Source: Thiofilum sp039797965
Lineage (GTDB): Bacteria > Pseudomonadota > Gammaproteobacteria > Thiotrichales > Thiotrichaceae
Length of the DNA: 29,395 nt
Direction: 5' to 3'
NCBI GenBank assembly: GCA_039797965.1
Contig: JBDKGX010000024.1
Span: forward strand, 1 to 29,395
Each line of letters starts with the position of its first letter. Positions within the stretch are counted from its first letter, which is position 1. Positions 15,231 through 23,134 of the stretch are shown here, piece after piece. The notes under the pieces were generated by a model. It was not told where the DNA came from, did not search any database, and was given only the letters and a program-made list of their open reading frames with translations. Made by a program: the position numbers and the translations under genes.

Positions 15231-17432
15231 ATGACCAATGAAGGTAAATGTCCGGTTATGCATCATGCCCAACCGACTGTAAATAAAATGGGGCGCGGTA
15301 CTTCCAATAAGGATTGGTGGCCTAATCAACTCAAGCTCAATATTCTTCATCAACATTCTGCTAAATCAAACCCTATGAGTCCGGCATTTAACTATGCCGA
15401 GGAATTTAAAAAATTAGACTTAGATGCTATTAAACAAGATTTATATGCGTTGATGACGGATTCACAAGACTGGTGGCCTGCGGATTATGGGCATTATGGT
15501 CCGTTTTTTATTCGCATGGCTTGGCATAGTGCAGGTACTTATCGTACGGGCGATGGACGCGGGGGGGCTTCTACAGGAACCCAACGCTTTGCGCCTTTAA
15601 ATAGTTGGCCTGATAATGTCAATTTAGATAAAGCCCGTCGTTTGCTGTGGCCTATTAAACAAAAATACGGCAATAAAATCTCATGGGCAGATTTAATGAT
15701 TTTGACCGGAAACTGCGCTTTAGAATCTATGGGCTTTAAAACCTTCGGTTTCGCAGGAGGACGTGAGGATATTTGGGAGCCAGAAGAGGATATTTATTGG
15801 GGAAGTGAAACCGAATGGTTAGGAGATAAGCGCTATTCCGGTGAACGAGAATTGGATAATCCTTTAGCGGCTGTGCAAATGGGTTTAATTTATGTTAATC
15901 CTGAAGGGCCTAATGCGAATCCAGATCCTGTCGCAGCGGGTAAAGATATTCGCGAAACTTTTGCGCGTATGGCAATGGATGATGCAGAAACGGTTGCCTT
16001 AACGGCTGGAGGTCATACGTTTGGCAAAAGTCATGGAGCTGCCAGTGCTTCCTATGTGGGTAGAGAGCCTGAGGCGGCTAGCATAGAGGAGCAAGGTTTA
16101 GGTTGGAAAAATAGTTTTGGCACAGGTAAAGGGGCTGACACTATTGGCAGTGGCATTGAAGGCGCTTGGACGCCTACTCCTATTCAATGGGACAATAGTT
16201 ACTTTGATACTTTGTTTGGTTATGAATGGGAGCTGGTAAAAAGTCCAGCAGGTGCATGGCAATGGTTAGCTAAAGATGTGCCAGAAGATCAATTAGTACC
16301 AGATGCTCATGACCCGACTAAGAAGCATCGTCCGATGATGACCACTGCTGATTTAGCGTTACGTTTTGACCCCTTATATGAGCCAATCTCTCGGCATTTC
16401 CATGCTAATCCAGATGAGTTTGCTGATGCATTTGCTCGTGCTTGGTTTAAGTTGACTCATCGTGACATGGGGCCACGTTCACGGTATCTAGGGATTGAAG
16501 TCCCTAAAGAGGCGTTAATTTGGCAGGATCCGATTCCTACCGTAGATCACGAGCTGATTAATGACAGTGACATAGCAGCCCTTAAACAAACTTTACTGAC
16601 CTCAGGTTTATCTATTGCGACCCTAGTACAAACAGCTTGGGCATCAGCGGCTACTTTCCGAGGTTCTGATAAACGGGGTGGGGCTAATGGTGCGCGTATT
16701 CGTTTAGCGCCTCAAAAAGATTGGGCAGTCAATCAACCCACACAATTAGCTCAAGTACTTAAAGTACTAGCTGGTATTCAACAGGATTTCAATCAACAGC
16801 AAACGACCAGCAAAAAAGTGTCTTTGGCAGATTTAATTGTATTAGGTGGTTGTGCCGCCATTGAAAAAGCGGCGCAAGCAGCGGGACATCCTATTACTGT
16901 TCCGTTTGTAGCAGGGCGTATGGATGCGACCCAAGAGCAAACCGATGTAGAGTCTTTTGCAGTATTAGAGCCAATTGCTGATGGTTTTCGCAATTACCTC
17001 AAAGGACAATACAGTGTCAATGCAGAGGAGTTATTGATTGATAAAGCGCAGCTATTAACCTTAACAGCTCCCGAAATGACGGTATTAGTTGCAGGTATGC
17101 GTGTATTGAATGCTAATGTGCAACAAGCCCCTCAAGGTGTATTGACGGAGCGTCCCGAAGTACTGAGTAATGATTACTGTGTGAATCTATTGGATATGAG
17201 TACTGAGTGGAAAGCTACCAGTGATGCCAATGTTTTTGAGGGGCACGATCGCAAAACAGGGGCACTAAAATGGACAGCGTCACGAGTAGATTTGATTTTT
17301 GGCTCTAATTCGCAATTACGTGCCATTACTGAAGTCTATGCGAGTACGGATGCACAAGAAAAGTTCGTACAAGATTTTGTGGCAGCCTGGTCTAAGGTTA
17401 TGCAGTTAGATCGTTTTGATATAAAAGCTTAG
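15231..17432 (+). CDS. katG: Catalase-peroxidase KatG
   Basis: 733 residues, the usual two-domain KatG length. The distal haem site is RMAWHSAGTYR (R95, W98, H99) and the proximal haem ligand is H262 in AGGHTFGKSHG. W98, Y221 (GLIYVNPEG) and M247 (RETFARMAM) are in place to form the Trp-Tyr-Met adduct needed for catalase activity. The C-terminal half is the degenerate second peroxidase domain. No signal peptide, so cytoplasmic. GAGGAG precedes the ATG. It detoxifies hydrogen peroxide and stands alone. No AGTACT word occurs between 13894 and 16753, the largest gap in the window. Confidence 0.97.
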   Translation: MTNEGKCPVMHHAQPTVNKMGRGTSNKDWWPNQLKLNILHQHSAKSNPMSPAFNYAEEFKKLDLDAIKQDLYALMTDSQDWWPADYGHYGPFFIRMAWHSAGTYRTGDGRGGASTGTQRFAPLNSWPDNVNLDKARRLLWPIKQKYGNKISWADLMILTGNCALESMGFKTFGFAGGREDIWEPEEDIYWGSETEWLGDKRYSGERELDNPLAAVQMGLIYVNPEGPNANPDPVAAGKDIRETFARMAMDDAETVALTAGGHTFGKSHGAASASYVGREPEAASIEEQGLGWKNSFGTGKGADTIGSGIEGAWTPTPIQWDNSYFDTLFGYEWELVKSPAGAWQWLAKDVPEDQLVPDAHDPTKKHRPMMTTADLALRFDPLYEPISRHFHANPDEFADAFARAWFKLTHRDMGPRSRYLGIEVPKEALIWQDPIPTVDHELINDSDIAALKQTLLTSGLSIATLVQTAWASAATFRGSDKRGGANGARIRLAPQKDWAVNQPTQLAQVLKVLAGIQQDFNQQQTTSKKVSLADLIVLGGCAAIEKAAQAAGHPITVPFVAGRMDATQEQTDVESFAVLEPIADGFRNYLKGQYSVNAEELLIDKAQLLTLTAPEMTVLVAGMRVLNANVQQAPQGVLTERPEVLSNDYCVNLLDMSTEWKATSDANVFEGHDRKTGALKWTASRVDLIFGSNSQLRAITEVYASTDAQEKFVQDFVAAWSKVMQLDRFDIKA

Positions 17433-17448
17433 TTCTAGCCAGAAAAAT

Positions 17449-17475
17449 GCCCATTTGTACTGAGTACAAATGGGC
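17449..17475 (+). terminator. Hairpin after katG built on GTAC arms
   Basis: GCCCATTTGTAC (17449-17460) and GTACAAATGGGC (17464-17475) are exact complements with the three-base loop TGA, a very stable structure 16 bases after the katG stop. The T-run after it is short (ACCCCTTT). Confidence 0.7.
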
Positions 17476-17607
17476 TACCCCTTTGCCCAGAGTGTTTTTT
17501 AATTACAAAGTTTCAGCTTTATGCGTTACTTGTATTCTATTGAATAATGGCTACAAAATTTGTGATGTAATTACTTTAGTCATGTGATTTTTTAACCTCA
17601 CCAAAGT

Positions 17608-17643
17608 AAAAAACCCACCACTTGAAACAGTGATGGGTTTAAA
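17608..17643 (-). terminator. Intrinsic terminator of first DUF4360 gene
   Basis: Read on the minus strand: CCCATCAC, loop, GTGGTGGG, then six T. It lies 38 bases after the stop at 17681. Nearly the same terminator recurs after the paralogue at 18459-18488, showing that the duplicated unit includes the terminator. Confidence 0.85.
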
Positions 17644-17680
17644 GTTATTCGCTTTTTAAAGTACTACATGAATACCTTAA

Positions 17681-18289
17681 TTAACGGCAAGCGCGGTATT
17701 GTAAGTGATAAACCACACCCGATTTGAAATCCGCAGAATCAACAGACGCTAAGGCTTCAGCCCCACGACCTGCTTTAACCATCATGCCGCTATTGACACG
17801 TAAGTTTACAGATGCACCGCACGCTGACCAAATATTGCTAGTGGCTGCTAAACGATGGCTTTTGGTATAAGAGTTACTGAAGGGGCCTGTAAAAGTACTA
17901 GAGAATTTTGGGCCTTGAGAACCCGCAAAGAAGTACTCTGTATCTAAACGAGCCATACTACCCTTAGGCGCATCCACAAACCCACGATAATCCGCATCAA
18001 TTAACGATACGCTAAAACCATTAGGTACTTTAACAGGGATGGAGATATTACAGCTTTTGCGAGCCACATTAGCATTAGGACCACCCGCTTCTACTGAGAA
18101 AGAGTCAAATAAAATACTTAAAGCGGTACCATCAGGGCTAAGGCTAGCAGAGGCAGAACCGGCTGGACAACCACTACCACCATAACTAGGTTGACCTAAA
18201 GTTACTGCAGCGGCTTGAGCTGAAGTGGTCGCGGCTAAAGTTAAAGTGAGTGCTGCTAAAGCAGAAGAAAGTACAGTGGTGATTTTCAT
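17681..18289 (-). CDS. Secreted DUF4360-like protein, copy A
   Basis: 202 residues. A classic Sec signal peptide (hydrophobic LAALTLTLAATTSAQA, likely cut after AQA near residue 27) precedes a mature part with GGSGCPAGSASASLSPDGTA, then ALSILFDSFSVEAGG and RKSCNISIPVKVPNGFSVSL. This cysteine pattern matches the DUF4360 family of small exported proteins of unknown function; paired cysteines suggest disulfides formed in the periplasm or outside the cell. The AGAGGA ribosome site is good. It differs from the upstream paralogue at 13 of 202 residues. Each copy has its own terminator and 5' region, so dosage may matter. Confidence 0.8.
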   Translation of the reverse strand: MKITTVLSSALAALTLTLAATTSAQAAAVTLGQPSYGGSGCPAGSASASLSPDGTALSILFDSFSVEAGGPNANVARKSCNISIPVKVPNGFSVSLIDADYRGFVDAPKGSMARLDTEYFFAGSQGPKFSSTFTGPFSNSYTKSHRLAATSNIWSACGASVNLRVNSGMMVKAGRGAEALASVDSADFKSGVVYHLQYRACR

Positions 18290-18458
18290 GTAAGTGTCCT
18301 CTTATGTATATTTAAGTTAAGTACTTTAGCGTACTTAGTCGGTGCTGTTTCATTAGGGTTAGTTTGCAATAGTATAGGTCTTTACTCTGTGACACAGTTA
18401 CTTTGAGTTTGTGACTTTTTAACACTTTTTAAAAAGTACTTTTTGCAATGACAAAAAT

Positions 18459-18488
18459 AAAAAACCCACCACTAGAAAGTGATGGGTT
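18459..18488 (-). terminator. Intrinsic terminator of second DUF4360 gene
   Basis: Minus-strand AACCCATCAC/GTGGTGGGTT stem with loop TTTCTA, then a run of T. Homologous to the terminator at 17608-17643, shifted by the same distance as the genes (about 850 bases). Confidence 0.82.
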
Positions 18489-18533
18489 AAATCCTATTAG
18501 AGTTTTTTTATTCTTGAAAGGCTAGTTCAGTAC

Positions 18534-19142
18534 TTAACGGCAAGGACGATATTGTACGTGATAAACTACGCCAGATTTAAAGTCAGCAGAATCAACAGAC
18601 GCTAAGGCTTCTGCGCCACGACCGGCACGAACCATCATGCCACTGTTAACCCGTAAATTCACAGAAGCACCACACGCTGACCAAATATTGCTAGAAGCGG
18701 CTAATTGATGGCTTTTGGTGTAAGAGTTACTAAAAGGACCGGTGAAAGTACTAGAGAATTTCGGGCCTTGAGAGCCTGCGAAAAAGTACTCTGTATCTAA
18801 ACGAGCAGAGCTGCCTTTAGGTACATCTACGAAGCCACGATAATCCGCATCAATCAACGATACACTAAAACCATTAGGTACTTTAACAGGGATAGAAATG
18901 TTGCAGCTTTTACGAGACACGTTGGCATTGGGGCCACCCGCTTCTACTGAGAAAGAATCAAATAAAATACTTAAAGCGGTACCATCAGGGCTAAGGCTAG
19001 CAGAGGCAGAACCGGCTGGACAACCACTACCACCATAGCTAGGGTCGCCTAAAGTCACTGCGGCGGCATGAGCTGAAGTAGTCGCGGCTAAAGTTAAAGT
19101 CAGTGCTGCTAAAGTAGAAGATAAAACAGTAGATAATTTCAT
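18534..19142 (-). CDS. Secreted DUF4360-like protein, copy B
   Basis: 202 residues, about 94% identical to copy A by direct comparison (13 differences, scattered and mostly conservative, such as I3L, A76S, K172R). The signal peptide ends SAHAAAV instead of SAQAAAV. All cysteines are conserved between the copies. At DNA level a stretch of some 70 bases (near 18964-19035 versus 18111-18182) is identical, while other parts differ mainly at silent sites, hinting at patchy gene conversion or a recent duplication. A GAGG ribosome site precedes the ATG. Transcribed in the same direction as copy A, with a 244-base gap and a terminator between them. Confidence 0.8.
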   Translation of the reverse strand: MKLSTVLSSTLAALTLTLAATTSAHAAAVTLGDPSYGGSGCPAGSASASLSPDGTALSILFDSFSVEAGGPNANVSRKSCNISIPVKVPNGFSVSLIDADYRGFVDVPKGSSARLDTEYFFAGSQGPKFSSTFTGPFSNSYTKSHQLAASSNIWSACGASVNLRVNSGMMVRAGRGAEALASVDSADFKSGVVYHVQYRPCR

Positions 19143-19313
19143 GATGTAATCCTCAATATCGCTTAATGGGATGGCGGGTAGCCGTTATGTCAGTTTTGTT
19201 GTTTCAGTAAGTGTAGTGTGCGGGATTAATGGGAACGGCTCTGTGATTCATTCACTGTGATCTTGTGACTTTTTACCCTTCACAAAAATAGAGTAAATAT
19301 AGTAAGAGCCATT

Positions 19314-19346
19314 AAAAAAAACGGCAGTCTCAGAACTGCCGTTTTT
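19314..19346. terminator. Bidirectional terminator after the lipoprotein gene
   Basis: CGGCAGT (19322-19328) and ACTGCCG (19335-19341) pair, flanked by eight A on one side and five T on the other. It serves the minus-strand lipoprotein gene ending at 19356. The rest of 19143-19355 is the upstream region of DUF4360 copy B. Confidence 0.88.
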
Positions 19347-19355
19347 GGAGAGTAG

Positions 19356-19940
19356 TCAGCGTGCCATATCAGGCGTTTGGAATACTTTCCAAGGATAATC
19401 ATCATCCTGAGGCACTCGACTCCAGAATAATTCACCAGAATTACGCCAAGGGTCTAATAAAATACCGGAATCAAAAGGTTTGCCTTTAGCAGTCATTACT
19501 AAAGTACTATGCTCGCGCCATGCGTTACCTTTGTAGGCAACACCCCACCATAAATCGAAGGTTTTAAGTTTCTTTTTATACATGTGGGTACGCATAGCTT
19601 GAGTCCAATCCGTACACAAGCCGGCTGGGCGCTTTTTAGAGTTGCGTAATACATTGTGATATAGAGGAGGCCAAGTTAAGCCCCACTCATTCGCTAAATA
19701 ACGTGGATAAATGTAGGCATCATAAGCTACATCGGCTGCTTCACGAGGGCTAATACTAGAGTCCATTGACTGTAAAGCAACTTGCAGCTCGCTAATGTTT
19801 TTTTGCAAATCAGGAGATAATGAATTTACCTGCGGGCGGCTTGAGCCGGGGGTCATACTAACTCCGTCATATTGTACAGCGCATCCAGTCGACAGAGCTG
19901 CAACTAACATAAGGGGAGCAAGACGGCGAACGCTTACCAT
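19356..19940 (-). CDS. Putative lipoprotein with Cys-His-Asp triad pattern
   Basis: 194 residues. A lipoprotein signal peptide ends in the lipobox LSTGC with lipidated C20. The mature part has ANEWGLTWPPLYHNVLRN, then GLCTDWTQAM (C109), WREHSTLVM (H144) and GILLDPWRNSGELFW (D163). The order Cys, His, Asp with this spacing is that of transglutaminase/papain-like folds, so a thiol hydrolase or a catalytically related scaffold is inferred. I do not know a named member. It starts 4 bases after the ubiG stop with an AAGGAAG ribosome site, so it is the third gene of the mtaD-ubiG operon. There is no obvious functional link to those two enzymes. Confidence 0.7.
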   Translation of the reverse strand: MVSVRRLAPLMLVAALSTGCAVQYDGVSMTPGSSRPQVNSLSPDLQKNISELQVALQSMDSSISPREAADVAYDAYIYPRYLANEWGLTWPPLYHNVLRNSKKRPAGLCTDWTQAMRTHMYKKKLKTFDLWWGVAYKGNAWREHSTLVMTAKGKPFDSGILLDPWRNSGELFWSRVPQDDDYPWKVFQTPDMAR

Positions 19941-19944
19941 GAAA

Positions 19945-20655
19945 TTAATCTTCCTTCTTGAAGTACATTATATAGTTGATGTCAATATCACGACCCAGAC
20001 GATAACTTTGAAATAAGGGGTTGTAGGTCATGCCGCTGGTGTGTTGTAAGTCTAAACCAGCTTCATAAGCCCACGCTTCAAGCTCGGATGGACGGATAAA
20101 CTTGGCGTACTCATGTGTGCCACGGGGTAACATATTTAAAATATATTCTGCGCCCACAATAGCAAGTAAAAATGCTTTAGCATTACGGTTAATGGTTGAG
20201 AAAAATACTTGGCCACCTGGTTTTACTAAGCTAGCACAGGCTTTAATCACTGAACTAGGATCAGGCACATGCTCCAACATTTCCATGCAGGTTACTACAT
20301 CAAATTGCTCTGGCATTTCAGTAGCTAAGTCTTCGGCGCTGATTTTGCGATAATTGACTTGAACACCACTATCCAAAGCATGTAAACGTGCTACTGATAA
20401 AGGCGTTTCACCTAAATCAATACCTGTTACCGTAGCGCCTCGTCTAGCCATACTCTCCGCTAAAATACCGCCCCCGCAACCTATATCAACTACGGTTTTA
20501 CCTTTTAATGAGGCTCGTTCATCAATATAGTTAAGCCTTAAAGGATTGATTTCATGTAGCGGCTTAAATTCGCTTTCCTGATCCCACCAACGATGGGCGA
20601 TTTCTTCAAATTTGCGGATTTCACTTAAATCCACATTGACAGTTGCTGTACTCAT
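19945..20655 (-). CDS. ubiG: Ubiquinone biosynthesis O-methyltransferase UbiG
   Basis: 236 residues from the ATG at 20655, which overlaps the mtaD stop as ATGA; a TTG 33 bases upstream is rejected. It carries the UbiG N-terminal block IRKFEEIAHRWWDQESEFKP and LHEINPLRLNYI, the SAM motif VVDIGCGGGILAESMA, and the family sequence MEMLEHVPDP, INRNAKAF and LPRGTHEYAKFI. It methylates two hydroxyls during ubiquinone synthesis, using S-adenosylmethionine and releasing S-adenosylhomocysteine. The neighbouring mtaD product deaminates that by-product, a sensible coupling, and the same gene set (ubiG, mtaD, mtnA) is neighbouring in Pseudomonas aeruginosa. Confidence 0.96.
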   Translation of the reverse strand: MSTATVNVDLSEIRKFEEIAHRWWDQESEFKPLHEINPLRLNYIDERASLKGKTVVDIGCGGGILAESMARRGATVTGIDLGETPLSVARLHALDSGVQVNYRKISAEDLATEMPEQFDVVTCMEMLEHVPDPSSVIKACASLVKPGGQVFFSTINRNAKAFLLAIVGAEYILNMLPRGTHEYAKFIRPSELEAWAYEAGLDLQHTSGMTYNPLFQSYRLGRDIDINYIMYFKKED

Positions 20656-21995
20656 AAGTGATCTCGTTTTGCAATTAGAGTTTGCCAATGCTCAGCATTT
20701 CGATGCAAGGTAGGTTCGTCTAAAGTCATTAGTTGTCTATTGAGCATTAAAGCTTTACCAGCTACCCAATTATGGGTAACTTGGTGACGATTTGTGCAAT
20801 ATACTAGATGGGAAATAGGGTCATAGAGGGGTTTGGACTCTAATTCGCCCAAATTAATAGCAATCATGTCGGCTTGCTTGCCGATTTCTAGTGAGCCAAT
20901 TGTATCCTGTAATCCCAAAGCTTTTGCACCATTAATCGTCGCCATTTTTAAAGCCTGATGGGCAGGTACTGCACTAGCATCATGAGCTACCATTTTAGCA
21001 AGCAATGCAGCGGTGTGCATTTCTCCCAACATATCTAAGTCATTATTGCTGGCATTACTATCGGTACCCAGTGCTACGTTGATGCCGGCTGTTAATAAGG
21101 CTTGTACAGGGCAAAAGCCACTGGCTAATTTTAAATTAGATTCGGGGCAGTGAATGACATGAGCGTGGCGTTCTGCTAATAGTGCAATCTCAGATTCAGT
21201 CAATTGCGTCATGTGTACTGCCATTAAGTACTCATCAATTAAACCTAATTGATTTAAGCGCTCTAAAGGTCGAGTCCCTGTTTGCTCTATGGCTTGTTGG
21301 ACTTCAATAGCAGTTTCGTGAATATGCATATGGGTACGTAGCCCGTATTGCGTGGCTACTTGATGGAGTGCTTTGAGCGAATCATCTGATACGGTATAAG
21401 GTGCGTGGGGAGCAATAGAGGCTGTAATGAGTGGATGAGGCTCAATAATCTGCATCAGTTCATGGGCATGCTGCAAATAACCCTCTAGGTTGGGCGCATA
21501 AGCAGTGGGAAAATCAATTAAAATCAGCCCTAAATTGGCTCGAATCCCACTCTCATGTACGGCTTCATAGGTAGATTTAGTGAAAAAATACATATCGTTG
21601 AAGCATGTAGTACCCGAACGAATCATTTCTGCAATCGCTAGTTGCGTGCCTTGATAAACAAAAGCTTCGCGCGCCAATTGTGCTTCAATGGGCCAAATGT
21701 GATTTTGTAACCATTCCATTAAGGGTAGATCATCGGCTAAGCCTTTGAGTAATGCCATAGCTGAGTGAGTGTGGGCATTGATAAAACCGGGGCAAATGGC
21801 ATGTTCAGGAAGGTTAATGAGTTGAGTGGCTTTATATTGGCGCAGCGCATCATTATGTGGCAGGATAGCTATAATATTCCCTTTATCCACTGCCACAGCG
21901 TGCTGGGAAAAAATTTTGTTATGATGATCAGCGGTTATAACCCACTGCGCTAAAATTAATAAGTCTATGTTCATTTGTGTGTCGTCCACAGTCAT
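20652..21995 (-). CDS. mtaD: 5'-methylthioadenosine/S-adenosylhomocysteine deaminase
   Basis: 447 residues of the amidohydrolase (TRZ/ATZ) family. Metal ligands are visible: HTH in GFINAHTHSAMALLKG (H75, H77), the third histidine region THMHIHETAIE, VHMTQLTESEIALLAE, and the final aspartate in LGTDSNASNNDLDML. It would deaminate methylthioadenosine and S-adenosylhomocysteine. The ATG at 21995 is used here; an ATG seven codons later (21974) is an alternative, and neither has a strong ribosome site. The divergent mtnA starts only 23 bases away, so promoters must overlap coding sequence. Confidence 0.92.
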   Translation of the reverse strand: MTVDDTQMNIDLLILAQWVITADHHNKIFSQHAVAVDKGNIIAILPHNDALRQYKATQLINLPEHAICPGFINAHTHSAMALLKGLADDLPLMEWLQNHIWPIEAQLAREAFVYQGTQLAIAEMIRSGTTCFNDMYFFTKSTYEAVHESGIRANLGLILIDFPTAYAPNLEGYLQHAHELMQIIEPHPLITASIAPHAPYTVSDDSLKALHQVATQYGLRTHMHIHETAIEVQQAIEQTGTRPLERLNQLGLIDEYLMAVHMTQLTESEIALLAERHAHVIHCPESNLKLASGFCPVQALLTAGINVALGTDSNASNNDLDMLGEMHTAALLAKMVAHDASAVPAHQALKMATINGAKALGLQDTIGSLEIGKQADMIAINLGELESKPLYDPISHLVYCTNRHQVTHNWVAGKALMLNRQLMTLDEPTLHRNAEHWQTLIAKRDHL

Positions 21996-22018
21996 GCCAC
22001 TGTAAAGGTAGTAATGTT

Positions 22019-23074
22019 ATGTTGAATAATGCTAAGAACCAACATGATTCCATTCGTGCCGTAGAGTGGAAGAATGACCATCTCATCCTACTCGATCAAC
22101 GCAAGCTACCGCAAAACGAACAATATATCGAATTTTATAATGCTGAGGACGTCGCAGAAGCCATTCGTAATATGGTGGTACGTGGAGCACCTGCCATCGG
22201 TATTGCCGCTGCCTATGCTATGGTCTTAGCCGCACGTAAAAGTTATAAACAATACCCTAATGATTGGCGTAATCGTTTGGAAGTTGAGAAAGACGTACTC
22301 GCTAATGCTCGCCCAACGGCCGTCAATTTACATTGGGCGCTACAACGTATGTGTAATGCGTTAGAGGGAATTGAGGGGGATCCTATTCCTACTCTCTTAG
22401 AATTAGCTAAAACCATTCATAGCCAAGACATAGCAGCTAACTACCAAATGGGGCAGTTGGGAGCGCAACTGATTAATCCTGTGCATGGTTTAATTACACA
22501 CTGTAATACAGGCTCTTTAGCTACAGGTGGCTACGGTACAGCTTTAGGGGTTATTCGCAGTGCATTTGCTGAAAATAAATTTGAGCATATCTATGCAGGT
22601 GAAACCCGTCCGTGGTGGCAAGGCTCGCGACTGACCGCATGGGAGTTAGGTAAAGATCATATTCCCTACAAGTTAGTACCTGATAGCGCCATGGCATCAT
22701 TAATGAAAACTAAGCGTATTGGCTGGGTAATTGTAGGCGCTGATCGTATTGCTGCTAATGGTGATGTGGCGAATAAGATAGGTACTTATAGTTTAGCGGT
22801 AAATGCGCGTTATCATGGTGTCAAATTTATGGTAGTAGCGCCTACCAGTACTATTGATCTGGCAACTCGTACAGGAGCTGAAATCCCTATTGAGGAACGC
22901 TCGATTGATGAAGTACTTAGCGTCGGTAACCAACGCATTGCGGCTCCCAATGCCGATGCGTGGAATCCTGCTTTTGATGTCACTCCTGCTGAACTGATCG
23001 ATGTTATAGTGACCGAAAAAGGGGTTATTCATCACCCTAATAGTTTGCAAATTACACAGCTAATGCAGCAGTAG
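22019..23074 (+). CDS. mtnA: Methylthioribose-1-phosphate isomerase MtnA
   Basis: 351 residues from the ATG at 22019, preceded by AAAGG; an upstream in-frame ATG at 21977 lies across the mtaD start and is unlikely. Family signatures are VVRGAPAIGIAAAYAM, THCNTGSLATGGYGTALG with the catalytic cysteine, and VGADRIAANGDVANKIGTY with the catalytic aspartate. It converts methylthioribose 1-phosphate to methylthioribulose 1-phosphate in methionine salvage. Together with MtaD (methylthioadenosine to methylthioinosine), a phosphorylase elsewhere would supply its substrate. No other salvage gene (mtnB, C, D) is in the window. Confidence 0.96.
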   Translation: MLNNAKNQHDSIRAVEWKNDHLILLDQRKLPQNEQYIEFYNAEDVAEAIRNMVVRGAPAIGIAAAYAMVLAARKSYKQYPNDWRNRLEVEKDVLANARPTAVNLHWALQRMCNALEGIEGDPIPTLLELAKTIHSQDIAANYQMGQLGAQLINPVHGLITHCNTGSLATGGYGTALGVIRSAFAENKFEHIYAGETRPWWQGSRLTAWELGKDHIPYKLVPDSAMASLMKTKRIGWVIVGADRIAANGDVANKIGTYSLAVNARYHGVKFMVVAPTSTIDLATRTGAEIPIEERSIDEVLSVGNQRIAAPNADAWNPAFDVTPAELIDVIVTEKGVIHHPNSLQITQLMQQ

Positions 23075-23092
23075 TATTTGACTGCATGGTAA

Positions 23093-23131
23093 AGCCAGTA
23101 CTTAGAGATTAATTAATCGTAAAGTACGGCT
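23093..23131. terminator. Hairpin between convergent mtnA and pqqE, AGTACT inside
   Basis: AGCC-A-GTACTT (23093-23103) pairs with AAGTACGGCT (23122-23131), leaving one bulged A and an AT-rich loop. It lies between the converging stops at 23074 and 23135, so a shared terminator is plausible, though T-runs are short. Confidence 0.5.
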
Positions 23132-23134
23132 GAT

